Of a DNA stretch of 64,000 nucleotides, positions 23,514 to 34,320 are shown piece after piece. Position 1 is the stretch's first letter, and each line of letters opens with the position of its first letter. The position numbers and the translations under genes were made by a program. Under the pieces are notes generated by a model. The model saw only the letters and a list, made by a program, of their open reading frames with translations. It was not told the origin of the DNA and ran no database searches. The stretch covers positions 22,699,001-22,763,000 of the forward strand of contig NC_092673.1 in NCBI RefSeq assembly GCF_964355755.1, given 5' to 3'. This DNA is from Antedon mediterranea. Taxonomy: Eukaryota; Echinodermata; Crinoidea; Comatulida; Antedonidae.

Positions 23514-26500
23514 GGGGATTCAAATTCTTCAATAGAAAATTAAGAAACAGTTAAAATTGAATAACAATACTCTTTTATAACAGCTACATTCTTATATAAT
23601 CCAATAGAAACACCAAACAAAAAGCGAAGGACAAAACAGTAAACAATTATTATAGATAATAACATTTAACATCTTCATTCTTTATACCATTTTATAATAC
23701 AAAATAGATGTTCATATTCTTCATTTTTTAGTATTCCACATAAGAAAATCAGACAACGAAATTATAAATATTTCGCTGTTTATGAATAAAAATCATTTCT
23801 TTCGATAGTAAATTGTAATCTTAACAGACCGATTATATCTACACGTTTTCAAAAATCATAAATCATATATAAAAATATGCACAAACGCTGTAGAAGAATT
23901 TGAATATTTTCAAAGGGAAATCAAATTGCAACATACTAACAAGAAATCTCATGCGTACTATTTATTTATTTTTTTATTTATTCAGGTTTTTATAGTAAAA
24001 AAAATGCAGCCCGAAGGCTGAAATTGTTGATTTACAAAAATATAGGCCTATATATGGAAACACAAATATTTAAAAAATACAAAATTATAAATGATGAGAC
24101 TATACCTTTCTTCGTATGTTTAACAACAGTTTCATTTAAAATAATCTCAATTGAAGACGGTGATAATAAATTAATTTAATATTAATAGCATTCAAAACAT
24201 TCTTTAATATTCTTATTTTTGTTTGCATTCTGTTTTTTATCGTTTTTTTTTAAGTAAATTTTAAAAAACATTAGCGTAACGGAGTATTTCGTAGGTGCCA
24301 ATTTATTACATTTTCATGTACGGTAATTATGTATGTATAGACGGTATGAGTCAATACATTGAATATATATATAAAAAACTCTTTATAATGTATGATATCA
24401 TGATTTGGAATATTTATTTAACAGTAACAATTTCCAAGGCGGGGAGGACCAAAAAAAAAAGAAGAAAACAAAACCAGATAAACGAATACATTAATAAAAG
24501 AAGAAATAGATAGGAAAAAAAAACCATGTTTGCCACAATTAGAGAGGAAAACAACACAGAGGCATAAACAGAACAGACGACCGCAATCTGGCCCGATAAG
24601 TATAACATGAAGATATAAATATTTAATTCTATAAATGACTTTTACAAAATAATGTCGTCGAAACAAATTCAAAGATTGTCATGTCTATCTGTAGCAAGAA
24701 ATCACATTCTTGCTTTCATTTATTTAAAAAGGCAAGCGTCATAAATGATAAAGCAAAGTATATGACTAGCCGGCTGTATCATACATACATTACTACCTAC
24801 TGACTCTTTTTCAGTATCGTAGGAAGATTCTGTGACATGTTCGTCACATTATTACAGCTGTTAAAAGGAAAGCATAACATAATAAAAGGAGACCTCTCAA
24901 ACCTATGATCAAAGGTTTAATATCAATAGATAGATACACTTATATTTTGAAATTCATTTTTCTCCATGGTGTAGGCCTGTATTTAGAAATACGCCTTATA
25001 CCATAGAATAACAATTTTTTTTCAAAAGAAAAAAAAAAGTAGTTTATCTTTATTTTTCCTCAATGCTTTACTAAACTAATTATAAATCAGTCGTTAAGAA
25101 TCGGCAAAAAAAATCCAAACAAAATATTACAACAACAAAAAACGAGTTAAAAGGATTGTGATGCATAATATAAACATAAAATCGGCTATGTATTTAAAAA
25201 TATGCTTCTTTCAATTAGTAAAAATATACTGGCTCAGAAACGACTTGGCCTAGCATTCAGGTCTGTCATTATCCGCCTAGTCTTTAACTATAACTAGTTT
25301 GAAGTTTGTACGCTGTAACGAGGTGTTAGCCATGTGTGAAATTCCGGTAAACTGTTCATATTTATCGGTCGTTCTAGATTAGATAGTCAGCGATAATTAT
25401 TATGTCTCTACACTCAAAATGAAACATTTAAATCAGGTATTAACTTCGTAACGAAAAGGTGCCATACCGTCTCTATCAAATTGATCATGGCAACAAAATA
25501 TGCTATTTCTTGAGTTACTCAAATCAGATATACAGTAGTTAGCGTGAAGACTGTTTTTAAAAGATAATAAATAAAAGTATTTAAATCATGACTTTTTCAA
25601 TTATATAAAAAATGCTGTATACAAACAATGAAACTTGTATGAGACCTCACTCAAAAATATATTCATATTCCGATATTTTGCCGAAAATTGTAATATAGCA
25701 ATACTATAATATCCGTTAAAAATCGTTATACTTTTCTTGATATTGATTGATCTAATTTAACGCAACGGAAATTGAAAAATAAAATTACAAAACAGTATTG
25801 CAAACAAAATATATATTGATTGCGACGCCAAGTGCAATTCCTCCTTAATTTCAATCAACGTTAACATTTATTTTCTTTCTTTCAATCAATTACAATAAAA
25901 CAAATGAATAGGTATTTATTGGTATTTATTAGTAATGCTAAAGATAGGCATAGATTGGAAATTTCAGAATGATTTTCTCGGAAAGTTAGCTTTATCGGGT
26001 AGAACAAAGTATTGGGAAAAACTCGTCATATTTTGGATCACATTTTGAGGATTCATTTAAATTTCAATAATAATACCGGTACCCTAAACTAGAAACTTAT
26101 TACTTGGATTACATTAAAAAGACATGCATGTTTGATTCTAGATACACACAACTTGTGTAAATATTATAAACAGGTTTTTGACATTTAATAATACTTTAAA
26201 CATAATGAAACACCACATGTACAGAACAAATTCTAAACCGCCCGGTGATATACTGAAAATGTATTCATTAATTTGAAAAGATAAGATGAGGAAATCTGTG
26301 AGAATGAGAACAAGTCTTTACAACCGAGATTCGAACCCCAAAACTTTTGCTTATTTTTGTATATAAAATAAAAAATCTTTAAAAAATCATATAAAAGAAA
26401 TTTACTTAATTTTAATAATTACTTGAAAAAAAATGTTGTTTACATTCATAATTATATTTTTAATTTAACTTTACTATCGACATATTTATGCCATGTAAAA

Positions 26501-26640
26501 GCCTTGAAAGCGCTATGATGTTTAATGAGGATATGTAACAACATTTTAACCAAGGTCAGACGTATTTAACGACCTTTCCATAATATAGACAAACAATTTC
26601 AATTTGATTGGTGGAGGGCAATCTGGGGGAATGATTTTGT
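23514..26640. other. Noncoding AT-rich interval
   Basis: No gene recognised. 24004-24040 (GCAGCCCGAAGGCTGAAATT, after a TTTATTTATT run) looks like a retroelement end. A B-box-like GGTTCGAATCTCG lies on the minus strand at about 26326-26338 without a matching A box. Confidence 0.4.
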
Positions 26641-26683
26641 ATGAGGAAGGGGTGTACGAGGTAGTGTTTGGAAGTGGGATGGA

Positions 26684-26716
26684 GGGGTTGGTGGGGTTGG
26701 GTTGGTTAGGATGGGG
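26684..26716 (+). other. G-quadruplex-capable G-rich stretch
   Basis: Four G runs (26684-26687, 26693-26696, 26699-26701, 26713-26716) with loops of 5, 2 and 11 bases, inside a 130-base purine/G-rich block (26605-26720). It is the strongest G-run cluster I saw in this AT-rich window. Confidence 0.55.
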
Positions 26717-26938
26717 TTATCGGTAGTAAATGGTAGATCAAATACTTATAGGTAACTGATGTCGTGTACACTGTGGCTCAGTAGAGTTGTTGTATATATA
26801 ATATTGAATTATCATTTATTTTTTGAATTTTTTTTAATCCAACACATTGTGAGCATGTGACTACAAATCCATAGTTGTATATATATTTTTATGAGGATTA
26901 GAAAGTGGTTGTCTTTCTTTGAGAAACATCCTGATCAG

Positions 26939-27015
26939 AGACAGGACCTGAACCAGGAACAACATTTAAGTATGTTACCACTATACAGTGTCACTGCTTA
27001 ACTACCACACCCCTA
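26939..27015 (-). mobile_element. tRNA-derived SINE fragment
   Basis: On the minus strand, TGTGGTAGTTAAGCAGTG (A-box-like) precedes GGTTCAGGTCCTGTC (B-box). The second copy, on the + strand at 31975, has TTGGTAGTTGACATG and GGTTCAAATCCTGTC, so they are one family. It lies about 310 bases beyond the last coding base of the minus-strand gene. Confidence 0.6.
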
Positions 27016-27326
27016 CATTTGACAAATGGATTCACATTTAAAACAATAAAAAAAAAACCAATTGCGATATTTTCATGGGGAAACTTTAAACTAGCAGATT
27101 CTTGGTGCTATCATTTTCCAGTATCATATGCCAAATTCATACGCCTAACCAAACCTTGATTATACATACAGGCATCTTATGTGAAAGATATTATGACACT
27201 GTGTATTACAGAATTTGCTTATGATACTGGACAGATATTGGTTGATTATTATCTGGGTTGCAAAGGGAGAAAAAACATTGGGACTCTCTGTCTTTAAAGG
27301 AATTCCCTATGATTATCATTGTCCTC

Positions 27327-28813
27327 TTATAAGTTTAAAGGATCTTTTTCCACACTTGAATACATCTGTACAAACTCGTCAAGCTTTTCATATTCAATAT
27401 GAACCTTCTTCAACATGGCCGACAGAAAGTTAACGCCAGAAGAAGATCTCATTGCTGCTGATACAAATTCATTTTTATCAACCAACCTGTAAAAACAATC
27501 GAAAAAATCTCGTAAAAAATTTTATCAGATTTTGATCTTTGCAAATTGCAAAAAGAAAAAGACTATAACTATTTATTGAATGCAGTAATCAGCATAGCAT
27601 GACTGTTTAGGAAAATAAAAACATGAAATATTTCTTTTAAAAAGCAGTAATGATAGTATCATGTGATTTTTTAGAAAGTGTATTCGCTTTACCTAGCCAA
27701 TTGTTATAAATTGTTTGTTATTAAAAAAGTACATACACACTCATTTCAAGGTATTGTAACATATGCAAACAATTGTCATATAAGATTGTCATATAAAAAA
27801 AAATCAATCAATCAACTTAATTGTTTTATAAAAAAAGTACATTGAAAAATTGTTTTTCTTGACAGAACTAGAAAATAGTATCATTTAAAACAAAATAAAA
27901 CATTCCATTTTACAGTTTAAAAATGGTATTATACAATTTACAAAAAGTGTCATGCATATTTTAATTTTTCTTTATATTATATGAACGGATCAACACTTGA
28001 TAGCAGCCTTTTGTAACAATACACATAACCCTCAAGATAGCCAATGAGATGTTTCTCTAGCCACAGACTGAATATAAAAGTGCATTGTTGGTGCACAGAT
28101 TCATTTGTCTGCGACTCTACAATCTTTAAAACATATTTAACATGTATAGTTCCCCAAAACATAAAAAATGAAGATTATAAAATAAAGAACCCACTTTCAA
28201 AAATACACAAACCAATAGTGGTGTTTATAGTCTATGAGAGCTGCTTACCTGGATAAACTGACAATAGCCAGTGCTCTCCAGAGGGAGGGTTTATATATGA
28301 AAAGTTAAAGTTCCTAGAATACTCCTGAATCATAATGGACTAGTCCACAACTACGCCCTGATGTGGAAATGTACTACTGTCATCATTAGGCACGAAATAG
28401 ACGAAAAAACTTACAAATGTAAATTTAACCAAAAATGACAATTTTTGAATATTGCTAATAAATTACACCTTTCTTCATGTAAATAATTTGTTTCCTAATG
28501 CAATTTTTATTTTAAAGTAAATAAATATTACGCAATATTCAACCAAAGATATTTAACTATTATTTTATCAAGGGGACAATATATCTTCTAGTAACACAAC
28601 ACACAATTTTTTCAAATTTTATATGTATTTTGTATGCTAGCTCCAATGAACAACAACCGTGATCTTGGCCTTTGTGGATAAAATTAAGTTGAATTGAACA
28701 TGAAAGTTGCTGTTATTCTTACTTTATTGAAAACATCAATTAAAGTAACATTAATGATTATTGTATATCCGTAACAAAATTTAAGTTTCAAATATGATAC
28801 AGGCCACAATCCA
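27327..28813 (-). CDS. 3' part of an unrecognised minus-strand gene, four coding exons
   Basis: Four segments join in one frame: 28813-28723, 28324-28249, 28116-28023 and 27486-27327 (stop TAA at 27329-27327). Splice signals are ATTCCCAG / AAA|GTAAGA, TGATTCAG / CCAG|GTAAGC, GATTGTAG / TATGT|GTATTG and TTTTTACAG. Carried bases agree at each junction (0, 1, 2). The joined part is about 140 residues. It has possible N-glycosylation sites (INVTL, FNFSY, TNESV), an FSYINPPSGEHWLLSVYP stretch followed by QQCTFIF, and an alpha-helical charged C-terminus (LKKVHIEYEKLDEF, EKDPLNL). The PPSGxHW...C.F.F pattern faintly recalls the extracellular repeats of TMEM8/PGAP6 proteins, but no seven-helix part follows; treat that as a guess. 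Exons further upstream are expected and not firmly found; 29224 downward is one candidate. Coordinates are exact if these junctions are used; the third donor is the weakest. Confidence 0.45.
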
Positions 28814-29489
28814 CTGGGAATATATAAAGATTGAAAACACATTAGATTGATGATCAAACGCAACAAAATAATTTTCAAAGAGAATGATGCTTATTAATGC
28901 TAGAGTACCTCCTCAATCATAAAAAGATTAATTAAGAATGTAAGACTGCATCTTGTTAATTAACTTAGGTTTCTTCATTAATGTCTCAGACCATATCCTT
29001 GTAATACTGCATTCTGAATAACCATTTCTTTGAATATAGAAGACAAAAAATCTATATGCTGCTAAATTTGTAAAAGCTGAATTGAATTTAGAGGAAAATA
29101 AACAAATTCCCTTATAAACATTTTCAATCCCAAAGAAGACAAATCAACATTTTTTTTCATCAAGCAAATTGCACCACTAATAATGTACAACTGTTGAAAA
29201 TGATGGTATCTACGGAAGTAGTAACTGTATCAAATGACATAAAAACTGGTATAAAATGCATCATTTTGTGATTTATAAATCTCCAATAACTTTTTATGTT
29301 TTATATTTAGCATAATTTCATATTTCTCTCCCAAATATCCTACCAGCCTTCCTTAATCTATCAATCTCTAACATATGTCCACACTAAACAACTGACACCA
29401 CACATTTAGACACACAAAGGACAAAGTCTATAAAAAATATTGTTATACAATTTAATACTATATAACAAATGATATAGCATAAAAGATAT

Positions 29490-29625
29490 AGAAACGGTTT
29501 GGAGAATAGAAGAAAACAGACAGGACTGGAGAAAAGCAATCCGAGATATAAGCAAAGCAGGGAACGATGCGGGAAAGTCATCAGACTATCTGGCGGACCG
29601 GGAATAAAAAAAATAAAAAATAACA
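29490..29625 (+). mobile_element. 3' end of a non-LTR retrotransposon
   Basis: The + frame gives ENRQDWRKAIRDISKAGNDA and then a stop at about 29605, followed by an A-rich AATAAAAAAAATAAAAAATA tail. The minus-strand element at 56321-57140 ends in the similar ERSDWKKLVKEIYGAAQAE, so these are two copies of one LINE family on opposite strands. Confidence 0.6.
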
Positions 29626-30214
29626 AATGATAAACAAACACAGTTTGGTCTTTTACAACACTATTTCATTCAACTTTACAGCTAATACTCTTGTAAACAG
29701 AAAATAGGCCTAAATCTGTTTGCTAAAAAAGTGATTATCTGAGAAAATGAGCACATTTGTACAGAATGGAACTATACAATTCTTAGATACATGATACATT
29801 CTATGCTCTCATCACATCTAGTTCCACATCTTTTCTGCTTAAGTGGTAAATTCTATTTTTACAGTACAGTATTTAAAGCTTGAAACATATAGCATATGGT
29901 ACATGATACTTTGCAAAGTCACTGCATCACCTCTGTTAAGAAGATAAATTTATATTAGAGTATTTTAAAAGACACTGAATATAGGGCTATGGAACATTTT
30001 CAAAGCCTGAAAATCAATTATGGCTCCACATAGCTTTTGATAAGCTAAAAGTTTAGAGTATTTATAATATTGAATACATGGTACATTTTCAAGGCCTAAC
30101 AATCAAATCGGGTTCCACTTCTTTTCTGCTAAGAAAGCAAATTCTATTTAACAGTATTTTAGGCTTGAACAAAACAAAATTGCCTAAGGTTTGTAGAATT
30201 ATGATAAACCAATT

Positions 30215-30400
30215 GTACAGCGGCCAGTAATGAATTGCTTGTCAGTATGATTAATAGCTAAGGCGAAATCATAACCGCAACCTGTACGAAATCCTTCCCA
30301 AAGGAATCGAGAAAATTAAGTCTTCGAAATAACGAGTGCGAGACCGCAGTGTTCACCAGTGCGTGACCAATTTTGTAACGAAGTGAGATAAGAGAAGAAA
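30215..30400. other. GC-richer island, coding status unclear
   Basis: On the minus strand one frame reads EGFRTGCGYDFALAINHTDK after a pyrimidine-rich acceptor-like TTTTCTCGATTCCTTTGGGAAG. A second frame is open over a longer stretch (about 50 codons). The competing open frames make the coding choice uncertain. It may be an exon or part of an old repeat. Confidence 0.3.
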
Positions 30401-31353
30401 AAGATTGTGTTTAGATTGATCAAATATAACCTCCTAGGACAAGCAAAGAATATTATTGTCATCCCACTCAAATAATGTTGTTTTAATCAGTTTTTGGAGT
30501 GTTTAGGAAATCTCGGTGGAAGTTTAAAACAATCCTAATTAAAATATACTTGAATGATATGACAAGATAATAAAAAAGCAAAAGGATCAGTATGATATGA
30601 AATTAAAGAGAATTTGATGATCAAAAACATACCTTTATTCTACTTAATTGAGATGTACTGAATATAATAAAATGAAAAGGAGTTTGTTTACATTTGTAAA
30701 AATATGGTTTGTTCTAGTACTAAGAATATTATATTAGTATTGAGAAAGAACAAAATGTGAAAACAAATTCAGTCCATTAGTAAACTATTACATTATTATA
30801 GTTATTTATTACAGAAAAATCTATTTTATTATTTTATTACAAGTTATGATTACAATAAAAAAAATATTTCTGAAAAATCAATATTAATAGTCTATATAAT
30901 TAGTGTATACAAATTGTGTTTAAACTATTATGTGATGTAATATTAAACAAATTAAAATAAAAGTTTGTTTAAAAATTATTAATTTATTCATATAAATATC
31001 AAATAAAATCAAGTTAATTTAGTAATATTATATTTAGTGTGTTTGAAACTTATGATTTAATATTAAAATAAACTAAAATTAACAAAAGTTTATTTTAAAA
31101 ATTACTCTTATAATAATTTATTAATCATATTTTTTAAGTCTCAAATCAAAAATGGCATGCTCTGAAAAATCCCAACCAAATCAAATAGGATTAAACAAGA
31201 TTCAGGTTGATTAATAAATTCATAACGCGACTAAAGAACAGCAATTTGCGAGAAGACAATATCATAAATTGGCTATTGAATGCTATTAAGCATTTATCAG
31301 CATACAATATTCAGTGTGTATTTTACGAGCACCATGGCATCCCAAAGTATTTT

Positions 31354-31672
31354 TCATTTCTTCACAGTTTCAACTTGTGAAAACGGCGAGCTAAATTGAC
31401 TTGCATTGTTTTTAACGATAGCTTGTTCTGACACCATTTCTGTGATCTTCTTTTTATAGGACATGCTAATTGTCTTCATTAGGTGGTCGTTCTCGTCGGG
31501 GTTTAATTTGAATTCTTCTCGGCGATGACTTTATATGAGAATCTAGGTGTCTAGTTGATATGAGATGTGTCAAATATGATTCTGATACGTGTAAATTATT
31601 CAGAGGAATTAAATCCGGATCAGAATGACAAACATTGAAAATTAGCGCCAATAAAAAAATGTTTCTAAGCAT
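31354..31672 (-). pseudogene. Signal-peptide-bearing small protein, one frameshift
   Basis: From ATG at 31672 the frame begins MLRNIFLLALIFNVCHS, a convincing secretion signal, then DPDLIPLNNLHVSESYL. If left alone this frame stops at 31466 after 68 residues and contains two Arg-Arg pairs. The +1 frame from about 31530 is more protein-like: HRREEFKLNPDENDHLMK through ITEMVSEQAIVKNN to VETVKK and stop at 31354. Skipping one base near 31531 joins both into about 105 residues. So this is a gene with an assembly indel, a recent pseudogene, or a true 68-residue secreted peptide precursor with a shadow. TATAAAT lies on the minus strand at 31724-31718, 46 bases upstream of the ATG. The family is not recognised. 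Confidence 0.4.
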
Positions 31673-31974
31673 TCACAGTGTATGTGTTAATACAGGGTGT
31701 TTTTTGGAAACTTAGGAATTTATAAACAAGATACAGACAAACAAATAGAACCTAGATTATTTAATAAAAATTCCAATGAGTTTGTTTTTGCTGTGTTGGT
31801 TTTCGCAGCAAAGAAGAGGTAATTTCTATGTTATATATTCTAACTACGTCAGCCTAAACATACTGAAGGCTAGCAAAACCAGGAAAGTCAACACTAACAT
31901 ATCCTTATGTATCGGAGGCAGAGACCAGCATACCTAAAGAAGATCTCGCTGGAATAACGGCACACAGAAGTTAA

Positions 31975-32050
31975 TTGTGGCACTGTGGCTTGGTAGTTGA
32001 CATGCTTGCTCACCAATCCTAGGTTCAAATCCTGTCCCAACTTTCTCATA
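31975..32050 (+). mobile_element. tRNA-derived SINE
   Basis: A-box-like TGGCTTGGTAG at 31986-31996 and B-box GGTTCAAATCC at about 32023-32033 are spaced as in tRNA genes. There is no complete acceptor stem, so it is not a functional tRNA. The minisatellite at 32055 follows at once and may have grown from the SINE tail. Confidence 0.65.
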
Positions 32051-32054
32051 TGAA

Positions 32055-32346
32055 AACAACAATAACATGAAAATGACAATTAGTGATTATCAGAATAGGG
32101 ATAACAACAATAACATGAAAATGACAATAGTGATTATCAGAATAGGGATAACAACAATAACATAAAAATGACAATAGTGATTATCAGAATAGGGAAAACA
32201 ACAATAACATGAAAATGACAATAGTGATTATCAGAATAGGGATAACAACAATAACATGAAAATGACAATAGTGATTATCAGAATAGGGATAACAACAATA
32301 ACATGAAAATGACAATAGTGATTATCAGAATAGGGATAACAACAAC
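32055..32346 (+). repeat. 47-bp minisatellite, six full copies
   Basis: Units begin AACAACAATAACATGAAAAT at 32055, 32103, 32150, 32197, 32244 and 32291; a partial one starts at 32338. Copies are almost identical. The first is 48 bases because of one extra T. Since 47 is not a multiple of three, any frame rotates, and the array codes for nothing. Confidence 0.93.
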
Positions 32347-33393
32347 ATTTAATTAGGAAGTGATTAGTAAAACTGTAATGATTATCAGCATTATTATGAC
32401 AATGATGATGATATTTATATAAATGATAATCATTTTTGTTGTTGCAGATTGTAACGGCGTTTATATTTTTTGTAATTATGTACTCAAAAAAGCTTTGATA
32501 ATTTGTGCACATTTTATGAACTCTGCAACATCCTTTTGTATCCTCAATTAATAGGGATAACAATGCATCACAATGCATATACCATATCTGGATATAATAT
32601 AATCACAATGCCTGATGTTGATTTCTAAAAACCCTTTCCAATTATAAACAGGGATACTATGGATTTAATCATAATACCTAATCTTATATAGACAATGAGA
32701 ATAATCACCAACAAAATAAATTAATTAAAAACCTAATTTCTAATGACTTAATGCTGATTTTTCTTTACATTCTAAACCTCTTTTTGGAAAATCATACAAA
32801 ATAATATTGCAAAATGTGTGCATAAATCATAAATGAAAAATAATAACTAAATGAATAAATAAGGTAAATATCTATTGTTTAAATAATATAATTTGTTTAG
32901 GAATTCAATGAAGACCTGGTTACTTTTGGACCTACAGTATATCTATATATACATTATACCTAATTCCAAGATAGGCAAACACAAGTTTGGGAAAAAAACT
33001 CATTGATGAAATAATGATAATAAAATGGTTTACAAATTAAATTTTGAATTTTACAAATATTCTTGACATCATTATTAACATTATTGAGTATTACAGAGTA
33101 TATTCACTGTTTGAACTGTCATTTGTACAAAGTCTTGATTAAGATGTCAAAATAAAAATATTTAATGATATTTCTGTAAGTGATCTAAAATCTCTTTTAT
33201 CTAACACCTCTAGTGAGGAACCCTTCGAGGTAATTTTGCAAACGGTTTCAGATATTTTTTATAAAAACTTGCTTAGTTTACGATTTCATTATCACTTAAA
33301 TATGTGTCACATGCATAAGATGGTATTTCCGCGCCGTTGACTACACGACTCCCTGTTCAACCACGCACGTTAAATGAAGTGAGATTACGATTT

Positions 33394-33656
33394 GATGAGA
33401 AGAAGAGCTTTCCAATCTGGCTGACGATGTATATTCAACATTGAGAATCGTGGATCAACGGTGCGAAGCGGAACGCCGGGATGTGATTGATAGTGAACGG
33501 AATATGCAAGGCTTGATGATGCGTGATTTTATGTGGTTACTTTGGTTCATCAGTAATGGATTTGATAACAAGTTAATTGACAGTATCACTTCTCTTATAT
33601 TCTTCAGAATCATTGGCGGTCTCATCAGAGAAACAGACAAATGGTATTTACATTAA
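33394..33656 (+). CDS. Possible exon of an unrecognised + strand gene
   Basis: An open frame runs from the stop at about 33392 to 33656 (about 85 codons) in a GC-richer island. It reads GAA GAG then LSNLADDVYSTLRIVDQRC, EAERRDVIDSERNM and a more hydrophobic part ending IIGGLIRETDKW. The first half has coiled-coil character. TGATGAG before it could be an acceptor, and TG|GTATTT at the end a weak donor. A further possible upstream piece (33182-33229, SLLSNTSSEEPFE, donor GAG|GTAATT) does not join in a consistent phase. No family recognised. Confidence 0.28.
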
Positions 33657-34159
33657 AAGCCAAACTGAACTCAAGCTAGCTTAATATTCCCCCCAACATT
33701 TTATAAATCGAGGTCAACTAAAATAAGAGTTTTACGAATCACATCGTTATTTTACTGTAATGAATAGCATAGTGTTTTATTACCAAATAAGTGTTATAAA
33801 TGGTTGACCATCGAATACTTCAGCTCCTAGGGGGCGCTTTTTAAATTGCATTCTTGATATGAGATACAGTACCTAAAATAGGCTAACACTTATTTTGTAT
33901 ATTAATAATTAAATGTACTTTTAAAAAAAAAAAAATCTAACAGGTATACTTGCAAATACAGAACAGGTGCATATTTAATTTGATCATATTTTTTCCGATC
34001 GTTCATGCTTGAGTTACTATTAAGACTGGGCTTGTCATACTATATGTATTTACATAGGATTATAACTGGAAATCGGTAGAGATTACTTAAGATTTTATAA
34101 CAGAATAAGGAGCATTTTGATGAATAAGACCTGCAACTGAAGGAATGATCAGGAAGAGA

Positions 34160-34320
34160 TTAAAATCAACTTGGACTTGCACTCGGATGCAAACAAAATG
34201 ACATAGGCAAACACAAGTGCTTTGATCAATCACAAGAGATGGACCATCCAAACTGTCGCTTGTGATTGGTCAAATCACCTGCATTGTGCCAATGTCAAGT
34301 TCAAGGTGGAACCAAGCTTA
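34160..34320. mobile_element. Degenerate foldback MITE copy
   Basis: Contains ACCAAGCTTA at the right end and the paired inner motifs CAATCACAAGAGATGG / CTTGTGATTGGTCAAATC found in the copies at 4165 and 12578. Strongly mutated. Confidence 0.6.

Noticed and set aside
24414-24672. Two hydrophobic minus-strand frames as membrane proteins
   Set aside because: They come from A-rich + strand sequence (poly-AAG runs) and overlap each other in different frames; no signal supports them.
27215-27433. 72-codon + strand frame, and MADRKLTPEEDL in another + frame at about 27413
   Set aside because: Both are antisense to the better-supported terminal exon on the minus strand, which has an acceptor and a matching phase.
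32055-32346. Regular 47-bp repeats as a CRISPR array
   Set aside because: There are no unique spacers; the units are directly adjacent and the genome is eukaryotic. It is a minisatellite.
32231-32578. 115-codon minus-strand frame
   Set aside because: It reads through the minisatellite, and its Ile/Leu-rich composition comes from the repeat.
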